Both the position numbers and the translations under genes were made by a program. A stretch of DNA of 64,000 nt. Source: Lycocorax pyrrhopterus obiensis. Taxonomy: Eukaryota > Chordata > Aves > Passeriformes > Paradisaeidae. Below, piece after piece: positions 1 to 10,466 of this stretch; position 1 is the stretch's first letter, and each line of letters opens with the position of its first letter. The notes under the pieces were generated by a model. The model was not told the origin of the DNA, made no database searches, and saw only the letters and a list, made by a program, of their open reading frames with translations. The DNA lies in NCBI GenBank assembly GCA_014706295.1, contig JACSVZ010000001.1, forward strand, positions 2,454,379-2,518,378. The letters are read 5' to 3'.

Positions 1-1398
1 TGGTACATTGAGCACTGACAGTGAGAATTATATGTTCAGTAAAACCTCATTAATTCACCCTGACTGAGAGATTCATGATTTACTGACTTGTGAGCTCAGA
101 AGTGCTGTAGTGGGAACGAGAAATAAACCCAGGAAAACTGTGTGAGATGTGATTTGTCACTCCTCTGACAAGTGTGGCTCACTTATAAATGCAATAATGG
201 CCCAATAAAATGTACCATCAGATAGTTCAGAAAATATTGAAATCTTACCAACAGGAAACTTGTTTGGAACACCAAACTAAATCTTTTTAAAAGGTCCTTT
301 AGAACTAAAATAACATTTCCACCACTAGTCCTAAGTAACACAAAAGGTTTTGATATTTACTGTCCTGTTAGAGTTCAAAGGAATGACACAAGCAGGATGT
401 TCCAGCACGTTGTAGATGGAAAAAGGGTATTTCATCAGGTCTGTCCTGTCCTCAGCTGCTCAGGACAGGCACAGATCAATCTAAACCAACCCCAAATCCT
501 ACACAGGAACTTCTGTAACAACCAGCAAAGCATTGCTGGGAGTCCAACCTCCTCCCACAAGGATTAGGATTAAAAACAATTTTTCCCTGCAGGAGTGGTC
601 AGGCATTGGAATGAGTTGCTCAGGAAAGTGGTAGAGTCTCTGGGAGTGTTCAGGAGCAGTCTGGATGTGGCCCTTGGGGACAGGGTTTGGGGTGATGGTG
701 GGACTGGATGATCCTCAAGGTCTCTTCCCACCTTGAAAATCCCATGATTTCCACCTCGATGCAGACCCAGCTGTGATATTTTGAGTCAGGGCTCTAACTC
801 GTAACTCCTCATGTGAAGAACAGAAATCAGATATTTTCACCACCCAACTCCCATCTCCAGGACTGTGGGAGCCCGGAACCTCTGGCTGAGAACTCCTGGG
901 ATAATTCAAAACAGTGTTTGGAAAAATGACATCATATTTATGTGAGCACCCCATTGTCTCAGAACTGAAAGGAAGAATAAAGAGAATAAACTCAGAGCAC
1001 TGTAAAAACATCTGAAAATCCAACTCCTCTTCATCCTTTAAAATGAAAAGAGGGATGGGTTTTTCTAATCAGGAGCAACAGCTCTTCGAGGTGGTTTTGG
1101 TTTGGGGCAGATTTCCTTTACTCCTACATTTTGGACAAAGCTCTCAAGCACAGGGGGAGATTTTGGGGTGTCCTGTGCAGGGCCAGGAGTTGGATTTGAT
1201 GATCCCTGTGGATCCTTTCCCACTCAGATATTCTGATTCTACACTTCTATGATCCCTGGTGTCGCTATCACAATTTCCATGGGTTTATTTGGGGTTTTTT
1301 TTTTTCCCTTATTGCCAAACTTTAAGTGAAGTGGGGGGGGGAAAAAAAATCAATCAAAAAAATGAAATAACTGCAAAATGAACACAAACCACACTCAC
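1..1398 (-). other. VPS26C intron 4 (partial)
   Basis: Intronic sequence between coding exon 4 and the window edge. It holds one plus-strand CR1 tail (575-751) and a T-rich then G/A-rich low-complexity stretch at about 1294-1365. No further VPS26C exon could be matched on the minus strand. Confidence 0.7.
575..751 (+). mobile_element. CR1 LINE 3' fragment
   Basis: This is the older CR1 type with core TCTGGATGTGGCCCTTGGGG and the 3' end GGACTGGATGATCCTCAAGG. Its minus-strand relatives lie at 23937-24322 and 62508-62712. It is 5'-truncated and ends in a degenerate CCCATGATTT tail. Confidence 0.8.
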
Positions 1399-1479
1399 CA
1401 GGGAGTGGACAATGAATTCACAAGTCTTGGTGAGGTCCTTTGCCAGCAGGGAGCGTCTCATGTCACAGCGCAGGGTGTA
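1399..1479 (-). CDS. VPS26C: VPS26C coding exon 4
   Basis: This 81-nt, 27-codon exon reads YTLRCDMRRSLLAKDL, then TKTCEFIVHSL. It matches the human segment YTLRCDMKRSLLAKDLTKTC and continues exon 3 in phase 0. The acceptor is a C-rich tract plus CAG; the donor is CTG|GTGAGT. The last residue is L where human has A, at the exon junction. The next exon (starting around PQKGK in human) does not occur in the 1398 bp to the left. Confidence 0.94.
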
Positions 1480-3156
1480 CTGGGGGGAATGGGATGACAC
1501 AGGGAAAAAAAAAAAAGAGCCTTAATTCAGATTTCCTCAACCTTTCCCAACTTTTCACCTCCTTCCTGCCTCTGTGCAGGGTGTTGTTGCTGTTACATCT
1601 ACTTAAGGGTGACCATGGTCTTGCTTTTCACTCTGTTTTGGATTTTCAATGTGCCATATTCACAGCCCCTCTAATTTTGGCTTGATTGTGGGATTTACAG
1701 TGGGAACAGTTGTTGGGAGATTTAATGGAGAACTGTCTTCAGCCACACAGGCTGAGCTCAAAGCAGCAGTTTGCACTAAAATCAGGCAACGAGGTGAATT
1801 TGCTCCCAATTTCCTGCCCTAAAATGGGAGCCATAAACCAGTGGCTGAAAACCAGTAAGACCTTGGTTATCCCAGTACTCCTTCAGCATCTCCAGCAAAG
1901 CCTCTCAGTGTCCTTACAGGACAGGGAATTTGTTGGGATGGAGGGGTTCTTGTTTAGTTTGTTGGATGTTTAATTCCTCCCTCAGCCCAGGGATTTGGGT
2001 TCCTCACTTCTGGTTCATGGCCACGACGCCCCAGCAGTGTCTGATTAAAGGTCTCTGCATCAGAACCCACAATTAATCCCTAAATCAAGAAAGAGAGGCT
2101 CAATTAAACTGCCCAGAGGTTTGGGAAGTGGCTCTTAACCAGCCCCTCAGTGTCACATTTCCCTCTTCAGGAGAGCAGGACTCTCAAAGTTTGGCTGAAA
2201 TCGAAATCATTAATTTTTAATGGCATTTTATCCAAGAAAAGCTACACAGAGGAGAGAAGGAGTGACAAAATAAAACAAATATTCCCCATTAAAGGGCACT
2301 TCGAAGTGACTGATTGATCACTGTAAGTTATTTGGGATATGGGAAGTAACTCAACCAGTGCTGCACCATTTTTGACATCCCTACCACAAACAACAGCTGT
2401 TACATGAAGGAAGAAGCCAAAACTGAGCAAATAGATGGAAAGGATTTAAAAAACATCCAAATATAGACAAAAAATAAGGGATTTTTTTTTTTCTTTTAGT
2501 TACTTCTGTCAGGCTACAGGGGGGTAATTTAGTTTATTAGGTTGTTTTTATAATTCCAGTGACATAAAACTTCATTGTCTAACACAGTATTTACCTTCAA
2601 GAGATGCCTGAAGAAAGACTTTCCCCTTAAAAAACCCCACCAAAAATCCCCCAAACTAACCAACCCACCTATGGTAAGGCAGTTTTTAACCAAAAAAGAT
2701 CAAATTTCAAAACTGTATTTCCACAAGATTGTGTCCAAGCAGGTATTCCATGCAGATCTGGGCAGGGAATGTTACTCCTCCTCTCCCCAGCAAACAACTC
2801 CTGATTTGCTTTGCTCTCGACACTTGGGAGTTTTCATTATGAAATTCCACATTTATTTGGAATAAAACCACACTGGGGTGCTGGTTTTTTTCAGGAAGGG
2901 AATGGATGAAGTTGCCTACAACATCAGGATGGCTCAGATTTAAGTTACAGTTGTTCTGCCGATGTATTTCAGGCAAAACATCTTGTTTGTGCCATCATTC
3001 CTGAAAGATTTACTGGATAAAGGCATGGAAGGCTCAGTCAGTGTGAAAAGGAAACACCATCAAACTCCATCCTCCATTCCCATGGATTAGGAGCTGCTTT
3101 AGGACACATTGTGCACATAAAAGTTCCTCTTTTCTCTCCAGACAGGACTTCCTCAC
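1480..3156 (-). other. VPS26C intron 3
   Basis: Single-copy intron of 1677 bp with short poly-A and poly-T runs (1503-1515, 2482-2495). I see no CR1 copy, exon or RNA gene in it. Confidence 0.8.
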
Positions 3157-3306
3157 CTGGATATTGACAAAGACTCCGTGATACGTCTCGTACAGAACTT
3201 TGTTGCCCTTCATTTGCAGTGGGAATTCAAAGGGAATTTCTGTCTTGCCACTGGGGAGCTTCCCTGGTTTCACCATTTCAATGGTGCTGTTGATAATCTG
3301 AATAGG
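3157..3306 (-). CDS. VPS26C: VPS26C coding exon 3
   Basis: This 150-nt, 50-codon exon starts PIQIINSTIEMVKPGK and ends YETYHGVFVNIQ. It is the most recognisable part of the gene and is nearly identical to the human protein. The acceptor is TTGCAG and the donor CAG|GTGAGG, both in phase 0. An upstream methionine in the same open frame is intronic and not part of the protein. Confidence 0.97.
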
Positions 3307-5007
3307 CTGCAAGGATAAATATTGAAGAGGTTTAGGTTGAGACAGAGAACCAACAACATCTAAACTCTTAACAGAATTCCTGGATTTCCAGAATCCCAGG
3401 GACCTCTTTCAACACACAGTGCTGGGACATTTCTTTAAAATGAAAAGAAATATTAATGCTTTGCTCAAGAGAACAATTTCTATTTTATGGGTGCATCACG
3501 CTAAGATATTCAGGGAGCTCAACAGGAGCATCTCCAACTTTGGGAAGCGGAGATTCATTTCCTAAATTATGACCCTCAACAGCAGCAGGAATGACCAAGC
3601 CTGTGCAGCTGAGCACAGAGCCATCCCCTCTGACCTCTAAAGTTTATTATTATTATTTAGGGGAAGTCTCTCCCTGGAATGAGGGTTAACTCTGGTCTGA
3701 CTGAGGAGGTGGCTTGGACACAACATTTCTTTTCTCTCTGCAGTTTTACCATTATTTTCCCCAACTGTGAGGCTCCCAACACAAGAAAGAAGTGGAGCTG
3801 TTGGAGACAGTCCAGGGGAGGCCACTAAATTGATCCCAGGGCTGGAGCCCCTCTGCTCTGGGGCCAGGCTGGGAGAAGTTGGGGGTGTTCACCTGCAGAA
3901 GAGAAGGCTCTGGGGAGACCTCAGAGCCCCTTCCAGGGCCTAAAGGGGCTCCAGGAGAGCTGGAGAGGGACTGGGGACAAGGGATGGAGGGACAGGACCC
4001 AGGGAATGGCTTCCCAGTGCCAGAGGGCAGGGCTGGATGGGATATTGGGCAGGAATTGTTCCCTGGGAGGGTGGGCAGGCCCTGGCACAGGGTGCCCAGA
4101 GCAGCTGTGGCTGCCCCTGGATCCCTGGCAGTGGCCAAGGCCAGGTTGGACATTGGGGCTTGGAGCAGCCTGGGACAGTGGAAGGTGTCCCTGTCCCTGG
4201 CAGGGGTGGCACTGGATGGGCTTTAAGGTCCCTTCCAGCCCAAACCTTCTGTGATTCCCTGATTCAAGGCCATCCTAACTTAACCAAGCTGTTTTTTAAA
4301 TGTCGCTGCCTCCAGACACAGCCTGCCCTGCTCCCACCAGCACAGCCCTGTCCCTGTGGAGCCTGGGATAAACTGCCCTGCTGGGATCCAAACCCCACAG
4401 TTCCAAACCGAGGGAGCAGCACAGAGCCCTTCTAGGAGCTCCACAGGTCTCATTCTCTCCAGAGGAATCTGGGCAAGTCCTGTCTCACACCCAGGAACCC
4501 CTCCATGGCCTCCACAGGAATTACTCTGATGGGGACTGATCTGACACAAAAGTCCAGTTAAACTCAGTCACTTTATCACAAATTAAGTAACATCACACAA
4601 TTCATTATTTTTCTTTAAATCACAGCCCTTCAGTGCCTCATTCAGTAACCCTTTTTAACTATTTATGGCAGTGTGTTTCAGCCTGACAGAAAATTCTCCC
4701 AGTGTGAGTTCCTTCCCCAAAATGTCATCATATATCCCTCCCTGGGGATATTCCAGAAGAGTCTGGACACAATCCTGTGCCCTGTGCTCTGGGATGGCCC
4801 TGCTGGAGCAGGGAGCTGGCACCAGGGTCCTTCCACCCTCACCCATCCTGGGATTCTGTGATCTCCAGACAAAGCTGAGCATTTCCCTGCTTTCCATCAC
4901 TTCCACACCATGAACAGCTCTGACCACCTGCGAGCCATTAAAGAAAGGTTTCATTTGAGAAAAAAAGAGTTTTATGTATTAAAAATATTCACCTGTGTAG
5001 GTCTTAC
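3307..5007 (-). other. VPS26C intron 2
   Basis: Intron of 1701 bp. It holds one long plus-strand CR1 fragment (3790-4265), antisense to the gene. The rest appears single-copy. Confidence 0.8.
3790..4265 (+). mobile_element. CR1 LINE 3' fragment
   Basis: 5'-truncated CR1 with the songbird-type core GGGCAGGAATTGTTCCCTGG and 3' end AAGGTCCCTTCCAGCCC followed by TGATTCCCTGATTC, a decayed form of the CR1 octamer tail. Its upstream part (CTCTGCTCTGGGGCCAGGCT) matches the copy at 42172-42690. All long open frames here are element sequence, not genes. Confidence 0.92.
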
Positions 5008-5151
5008 CTTGGCAGTGTTGCAGAAGGCCTCAAACACGCCCACATTTTTGGCACTGAGCTGCAGATTTACCGAGCCCTCCATGGTTAAGGAGATCCCTTG
5101 GTGCTGCACCGTGTCCTTACTGGTTATGACCACCACTCCAGAAAGGATTTC
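5008..5151 (-). CDS. VPS26C: VPS26C coding exon 2
   Basis: This 144-nt, 48-codon exon begins EILSGVVVI and includes QHQGISLTMEGSVNLQLSAK, ending in FEAFCNTAK. It corresponds to human residues 20-67 with mostly conservative changes. The acceptor is a pyrimidine tract plus TATTAG and the donor is AAG|GTAAGA; both borders are phase 0. It encodes the first beta-strands of the N-terminal arrestin-like domain. Confidence 0.96.
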
Positions 5152-6536
5152 CTAATAGGAAAGGGGAAAACAGCTGTTTAAATCCATTTTTTCATAGCTG
5201 TTAGCCACACAGTGTGGAACTCTGAGATCTCCAAACTCATAAAAACCCTGCTCCCAAAGAATGGCATAACCTTGTCAGGACAGACAAACACTGACGAAGG
5301 AATTTAGGAGGAGAGCTCTGCACTTTTGGTTTTTCCTTAAAAATATCACCCTCCTCTTGACAAGTATTAACCTGAGCTCCAACTTCTTCCCAAAGTTTCA
5401 AGATTTTCCTGTCCAGGAAGATGAAAAACCCTCTCACTGGGTCAGCTGCTAACAGCCAAATTCCATTTGATGTGTTGGAATAAACTCCCAGGAGGAACTG
5501 CTGTATGAAAATTGGAATGGTTAGCCACGGGAGAGGGAAGAGAAGGCACAACTGGAAAAGGGATAGCCAAGCTGAAGGTGAGATTCACCTCGAGAGAGGA
5601 GCAGAAGAGATTTAAAATACAAAAATGAACACAAAGAAACAGTTTCAAAGTGAATCTGAATAAATGGCGGGAGCTGTGGGACTCCAGGAATGTTGTCACT
5701 CATCCCATGAGGGATGTGCTGTCCACAAAATACCCTCTGCACAAAAATGCTGCCTCCTCAAAGTGTCACCTCAGACTTTTTAACACTGAGAAACTGATGA
5801 ACTGCAGGAGAGCAACACACAACTCCCTTCACACACTCCATGGTTGATCCTTCCCTTCTCCAGAAGAGCATCTGCTTCAATCCTGAAATATTCCCAGCTG
5901 GAAAGGGCAGCAGGTGATGGAGAGCTGGAGAGTTCCCTGGGGATAAACCTTCTTTCCTGCTCCTTCCCCAGGCAAACAGGCCCCGAGGAACAGCTCCCTC
6001 CAACCACAGGAAAATCCCAGCTGCTCATCCTGCGCTCGACCAGTTCAAACCAGGATCTCTTCTGTCTTTCCTGGTGGTGCAGGATGGCAAAAATGGGTCG
6101 GGGGGGTTGAAGAGCAGGAAAACATCCACATCCCAAGCAAGGCTGACATCCTGAGAGCCTGGAAAGAGGATCTGCACCAAGTGGGAAATGCCGGAACAGG
6201 AGGCGCGAGCACAAAAGGACAGCGAAGAAAAGCTGACCTAAATTCTGCACTGCTCTGCTAAAGGGCCTTAATTAGCACAAGCAATTAGGTTATTGCTTTA
6301 AAAAATGAGTCCAGCTCAACTATGAGAAGCAAGGACAACCCTGAACGGGTGAACTGCTTTAACAAAGGAGAAGTTTCCTGTCACACGGCAACAACCCATT
6401 CCAGAGCTGCTGCCTACACAATTCCACGTGGGAAGGGTGCACGTCCTGGGAGGAGGAAGGGGAAGGATGACTTGAAGTTAAATATCAATTTTTCTTTCAA
6501 TATTTCTTCAGAAACAAAAAAACAGCTCAAAATTCT

Positions 6537-7057
6537 GCCCCTGTGCTCAGGTGAGACCCCACCTGCAGAGCTGCCCCAGCCCTGGGGCCCAGCACAGGGA
6601 GGACGTGGAGCTGCTGGAGAGAGGCCAGAGGAGGCACCAGGATGAGCAGAGGGATGGAGCAGCTCTGCTGGGAGGAAAGGCTGGGAGAGCTGGGATTGTT
6701 CAGCCCGGAGAGGAGAAGCTTTGGGGTGAGCTCAGTGTGGCCTTGCAGGGCCTGAAGGAGCTGCAGGAAACCTGGAGAGAGACAATTTGCAAGGGCTAGA
6801 GGGCCAGGACACAGGGAATGGCTTCCCAGTGCCAGAGGGCAGGGCTGGATGGGATCTTGGGCAGGAATTGTTCCCTGGGAGGGTGGGCAGGCCCTGGCAC
6901 AGGGTGCCCAGAGCAGCTGTGGCTGCCCCTGGATCCCTGGCAGTGCCCAAGGCCAGGTTGGACATTGGGGCTTGGAGCAGCCTGGGACAGTGGAAGGTGT
7001 CCCTGCCCATGGCAGGAGTGGCACCGGATGGACTTTAAGGTCCCTTCCATTCCTTGC
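6537..7057 (+). mobile_element. CR1 LINE 3' fragment
   Basis: Songbird-type CR1 beginning GCTCAGGTGAGACCCCACCT and running through GGAGCTGCTGGAGAGAGGCC to GGACTTTAAGGTCCCTTCCA. The terminal octamer repeats are missing. It is very similar to the opposite-strand copies at 10467-10980 and 32244-33130. Confidence 0.93.
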
Positions 7058-7884
7058 TGTCCCTACAAGATTCCTACTAAAAATCCACGTTGGATTCCTG
7101 GTGTACAGTTCTCCCATCGTTGTGTTTCCATCTCAGACTTACAGATTCCAGAGCCACTTAATGAATTAAAACTACAAACCTCTCCACATGGAGTTGAAGT
7201 GGAAGCTACAAACAAAACTGACAGATTGACTGACCAGAAGTATCCTAATTTCAGCTTAAAACAGAAGGAATATCCCTTTCCCATATTAAAAAAATATATC
7301 TAGCTAAAAGTGATATAAAGCAAGTCAAATTCAGTCAAACTGAAATGGACACAGCACTGAGATACTGAAATAGATAAATAAACAAAATCCTAATAATTTG
7401 TAATTTCATAACGCACAAAATGATGTGAAAGTGAGACACAGACAGCATTTACCACTACGGAGCTATTCCTAAAGAGAATAATTCGGCTTTGCCAAAGCCA
7501 TTCTCTAGATAATCTGACAATTGTAGGACAGATGCTGCACGCCCTTCCATTCAAATCCAGTTTTCCAGCATTAAAATCATTCAATAAATGGAATTTCGGT
7601 GGATGAAAAGGATTTTTGTGATACAAGTGTGTGGCTGGATGGCAAAAAAAAAAAGAGACCTGAACATTTCTGCTGAACAACTCAGGATTTCTAGATAAAT
7701 AGTGATAAAAATTAAAAATATTCCTTCCCTTTCAAGCCACATCGGCCTCTGCAGAGCTGGGTCGGGGTCTTCCCGCGGTACCCAGGAAAAGGGGAAGGAC
7801 AAAAAGCAACACTAAATCCCAAAGGCAACGCCCAAAATCCCGGGGCTGAGCACCTGTTGGTTACGGGAGGCCACCGGGAAGCCG

Positions 7885-8010
7885 TGCCGGGATCGGGAAA
7901 GCTCCGGGCAGGGACAGAGGGAGAGTTCGGAGCAGGGGAAAAGCTCTAGGAAGGGGCACAGGGAAGGGTCCGGGCAGGGACACAGGGAAAGCCCTGGGAC
8001 ACAGGGAAAG
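7885..8010. repeat. GC-rich minisatellite-like tract
   Basis: Imperfect repeats of CAGGGACACAGGGAAAG and CCGGGCAGGGACAGAGG follow each other in VPS26C intron 1. They give a spurious minus-strand frame rich in L, P and F. Confidence 0.65.
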
Positions 8011-8221
8011 CCGCCGGCACCGCGGCAGCGCCGACAGGAGAGGGCGAACGACTCCGCTTCCCGAGGAATCCCCGCTGCCAAGGACGGTCCCGGGCCATTC
8101 CCAGCGGGAAGCCCGGGCCAGGACACGGCCCCGGAGCCCAGCGAGGACCCGCGGCCGGGCCGGGTCGCGACGGACGCTGAGTGTCCCCGACAGACCCCGA
8201 GTACCCGCGACAGACTCACGA

Positions 8222-8812
8222 AACCCCAGAAAAGCTGGGGTTGGAAGGGACCCCTGGAGATGATCCAGTCCAACTCCCTGCCAAGGCAGGGTCACCTGGA
8301 GCAGGTGACAAAGGAACGCGTCCAGGTGGGCTTGGAATGTCCGCAGAGCAAGAGACTCCACGCCCTCCGTGGGCAGCTGTTTCAGGGCTCTGCCATCTTT
8401 TCTCCATGGAAAGTAGTCCTGCCTCCTGTGCAGGGCAATTGCTGGGCTCAGGCCCTGCCCGTGGCTCTGGTGCCACTGCTGGGCCCCGGAGCAGAGCCTG
8501 GGCCCTGCCCTGAGCCCTCCCTGCAGCCAGGGACAGCCAGGGCTGAGGGCCCCTCTCAGCTGGGGCTCCTCTCCAGGCTGAGCAGCCCCGGCTCCCTCAG
8601 CCTTTCCTGGGCACCGAGATGCTCCAGGCCCTTCCTCAGCTGCGCAGCCTCCGCCGGCCCCGCTCCAGGAGCTCCCTGGCCCTGCTGTGCTGAGGAGCCA
8701 GAGCTGGACACGGCACCCAGAGGTGCCTCCAGGGCTGGGCAGAGGGGCAGGATCACCCCTGACCTGCTGGGAATGCTCTTCCCAATGCACCCCAGGCCAC
8801 CACTGGCCTCCA
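8222..8812 (-). mobile_element. CR1 LINE fragment (older subfamily)
   Basis: Reads on the plus strand from the element's 3' end: GGGTTGGAAGGGACCCCTGG, then GATGATCCAGTCCAACTCCC, later TTCCTGGGCACCGAGATGCT and CTCTTCCCAATGCACCCCAG. The last parts are 5' of the region kept in most copies here. It inserted in sense with VPS26C, and its 5' end is 58 bp from the exon-1 donor. Confidence 0.85.
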
Positions 8813-8852
8813 TGGCCGGCCGCCCCGCGCGGTACCCCGCTGTTCCCGGTGA

Positions 8853-8883
8853 CTATCGCGACAGACGCACCCCATCGCGATAG
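8853..8883. other. Perfect 9-bp inverted repeat around the VPS26C exon-1 donor
   Basis: CTATCGCGA at 8853-8861 and TCGCGATAG at 8875-8883 are exact reverse complements with a 13-bp loop. The right arm is coding (Y-R-D codons), the left arm is intronic, and the GT donor (8870-8869) lies in the loop. In the pre-mRNA this could form a stable hairpin that presents or hides the donor. Each arm also contains the CpG palindrome TCGCGA. Confidence 0.85.
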
Positions 8884-8927
8884 ACCTTCCCGGCCCGCTT
8901 CACCCGCACGTCCAGCGCCGTGCCCAT
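8871..8927 (-). CDS. VPS26C: VPS26C coding exon 1 (start codon)
   Basis: The minus-strand ATG at 8927-8925 opens 19 codons reading MGTALDVRVKRAGKVYRDG, followed by the donor GTGCGT at 8870-8865. Human VPS26C begins MGTALDIKIKRANKVYHAG, so start and length agree exactly. The substitutions are conservative except near the end, where H-A becomes R-D; those codons form one arm of an inverted repeat around the donor. The exon sits in a CpG island, only 8 bp from a perfect CACGTG box. The start context is GCGATGG. The UTR boundary and the transcription start cannot be seen. Confidence 0.93.
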
Positions 8928-8934
8928 CGCGCCC

Positions 8935-8944
8935 GTCACGTGAC
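8935..8944. promoter_or_regulatory. CACGTG box 1, perfect CLEAR consensus
   Basis: GTCACGTGAC is the full ten-base CLEAR palindrome bound by TFEB/TFE3/MITF, and also fits USF. It begins 8 bp upstream of the VPS26C ATG, so it may be in the 5'UTR or just downstream of a close start site. Regulation of VPS26C by these factors is inference. Confidence 0.7.
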
Positions 8945-8951
8945 CACCGCG

Positions 8952-8961
8952 ATCACGTGAC
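8952..8961. promoter_or_regulatory. CACGTG box 2
   Basis: ATCACGTGAC differs from box 1 at one outer base. The two sites are 17 bp apart start to start, a spacing that could seat two bHLH-zip dimers on nearly the same DNA face. Confidence 0.65.
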
Positions 8962-9076
8962 CCGGAACGGGGGGGTGGGGAGAGCGGGAGCCCCGCCCCC
9001 TCAACATCCGGGTCCTCTGCGCCGTCACTTCCCAGCCGCTGACGCCGCTTCCCGCGCGGCCCCGCCCACTGCCCCG

Positions 9077-9090
9077 GTTGTCATAGCAAC
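9077..9090. promoter_or_regulatory. RFX X-box-like site, VPS26C promoter
   Basis: GTTGTCATAGCAAC fits the RFX consensus GTNRCC-N(0-3)-RGYAAC at nearly every position, with half-sites GTTGTC and AGCAAC two bases apart. It lies 150 bp upstream of the VPS26C ATG. Confidence 0.6.
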
Positions 9091-9132
9091 GCGCGGGCGG
9101 GGTGAATGACGCAACGCAGTAACGCCTTGGAA

Positions 9133-9151
9133 ACTACAGATCCCGGCGTGC
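9133..9151 (+). promoter_or_regulatory. ZNF143/GFY-like motif
   Basis: ACTACAGATCCCGGCGTGC resembles the ACTACAATTCCCAGCATGC promoter motif common in vertebrate CpG-island promoters, with two or three mismatches. Confidence 0.5.
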
Positions 9152-9201
9152 TTTTCGCGCCGGCAGCGCCCGCTGCGGGCGGGGGACGCCGCGTGGGATG
9201 A

Positions 9202-9214
9202 TGGGAGGTGTAGG
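9202..9214 (-). promoter_or_regulatory. Second ZNF143/GFY-like motif, reverse orientation
   Basis: TGGGAGGTGTAGG is the reverse of CCTACACCTCCCA, a one-base variant of the ACTACA-N-YTCCCA core. It lies about 70 bp from the first copy and points toward it. Confidence 0.4.
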
Positions 9215-9330
9215 CGGGGCCGCCACCGCGTTACGCAGCCCGCGAATGGCGCTTATCGGGACTGTGGGGCCGCGCTCGGAGCCGGGCGGTGACAATGGGA
9301 GCCCGGGAAAGGCTTCGCTGTACTGAAGTT

Positions 9331-10466
9331 TATCCCTCTGACTACATTGTACAGCCTCAAGCACTGATATAAACGACGAGCGAACTTGTCTGTGTTCTAA
9401 TTCCACACGGGATTCATCGCTTTGGATTTCCAAACACAGCCCGGCCTCGGTCCCCAAAGTTCCCCGCTACTTGTCCCATAAATTCAGGAAGGCGATGCCT
9501 TGCAAAATACGCAGTGAGGAATTTCGCCTTAAAAACCTGAGGCACAGAAACGCCCGGCGTGGAAATGTCCGAGTGCTGAGGGGAAATGCTTCGATCTCTT
9601 CCAGGTGTGGCCTCAGACGGAATTCCCGTGATTTCAGCGGAATCAGGAGTTGTCCATCGGTGGAATTGCAAGTCCTGAAGGAAATCTCTGAAGCAGGAGT
9701 CTAGTTCTGAATTTTATTGCTTTCCCAAGTCATTATTTTCATCTCTTTTTTTCACACATTATTCACTAAAAGTAGGTTTTCCACAGATTCACATCATTAA
9801 AATAAACGCAGCCTTATCAGTGGTGGCAGTACCTGGAAGATGGTTCTGTCCTCTTCCTCCTCACCCCTTCAGTACTGAAACCCATCCACGTCCCTTCCTC
9901 CTGCAGTGCTTATGGAAAACTTGGCAAAAACCCAGTGCATGCTCCTGTTTTGGGAAAAAAAAAGTGAGATATCAAAGCTGTCCCACATTTCAGGGAAGAC
10001 AGGGAAAGTGGTCACTGTAAAAAGAAAGGAGCATTTAACTGGGAATACTGAATATTACTGGCAGGACTCAGGTAGCTAATTACTGTCATTAATTACTGTG
10101 GGGCAGGTAAAGAGGAATCTTTATGTTTTACTTTTTACCCCATCCAAAGAGAAATTGAAAGAGGAAAATAAAAGCCTGGACAGCACAGCTGCTTTTGAGC
10201 ACGTAGATTTTTTTGCCATCACTTTCACAATCAGCTGTTTTTCTTGGGAAACTTTTTCCAAGGTACTTCAGTTACTCATTTCTAGGAACTGGAGCCTCAT
10301 GTCCAGAAAAAGCTCCTGTTGGTGCAGGCAGGAGCTGCCCCTCTGCCTGGCAACACAGATCCCACAAACAAACCCACGGAGCACCCGGCTTCCTGAGGAA
10401 TCTGTGTCCAAATCCGGTCTCTGGAGTGAGAGCTCAGCACCCTCAGGGTGGTTCTTCTGAAGAAAG
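9331..10466. other. Intergenic, no gene recognised
   Basis: The left edge (to about 9700) is still fairly CpG-rich and includes a 77-codon plus-strand open frame from 9471 with no recognisable similarity. The rest is ordinary single-copy DNA. Confidence 0.5.

Larger units (their letters stand above)
5152..8870 (-). other. VPS26C intron 1
   Basis: Intron of 3719 bp. From left to right it holds single-copy DNA, a plus-strand CR1 (6537-7057), a GC-rich minisatellite-like tract (7885-8010) and a minus-strand CR1 (8222-8812) that ends 58 bp from the exon-1 donor, inside the CpG island. Confidence 0.8.
1..8927 (-). other. VPS26C: VPS26C (DSCR3) gene, 5' part, coding exons 1-4
   Basis: Four exons on the minus strand (8871-8927, 5008-5151, 3157-3306, 1399-1479) join in phase 0 with GT-AG borders and give 144 residues closely matching the N-terminal half of vertebrate VPS26C, whose human form is about 297 aa as I recall. 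VPS26C is the arrestin-fold cargo-side subunit of Retriever (with VPS35L and VPS29), which works with SNX17, the CCC complex and WASH to recycle membrane proteins from endosomes to the cell surface. The later exons are not visible and must lie to the left. The divergent neighbour is DYRK1A, as in human, which supports orthology over the retromer paralogues VPS26A and VPS26B. Confidence 0.95.
7850..9330. promoter_or_regulatory. CpG island over VPS26C exon 1 and promoter
   Basis: CpG density rises sharply from about 7850 and falls by about 9330, in contrast to the AT-rich flanks. The densest part surrounds coding exon 1 and the 350 bp upstream of it, which holds CACGTG boxes, an X-box, an E2F-like TTCCCGCG and ZNF143-like motifs. 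There is no TATA box. This fits a broad housekeeping promoter; a divergent plus-strand transcript is possible but no exon for one was recognised. Confidence 0.8.

Noticed and set aside
7861..8790. Minus-strand open frame of 309 codons
   Set aside because: It runs through a minisatellite tract and a CR1 fragment in a CpG island, has low-complexity L/P/F content, and matches no family. It overlaps VPS26C intron 1.
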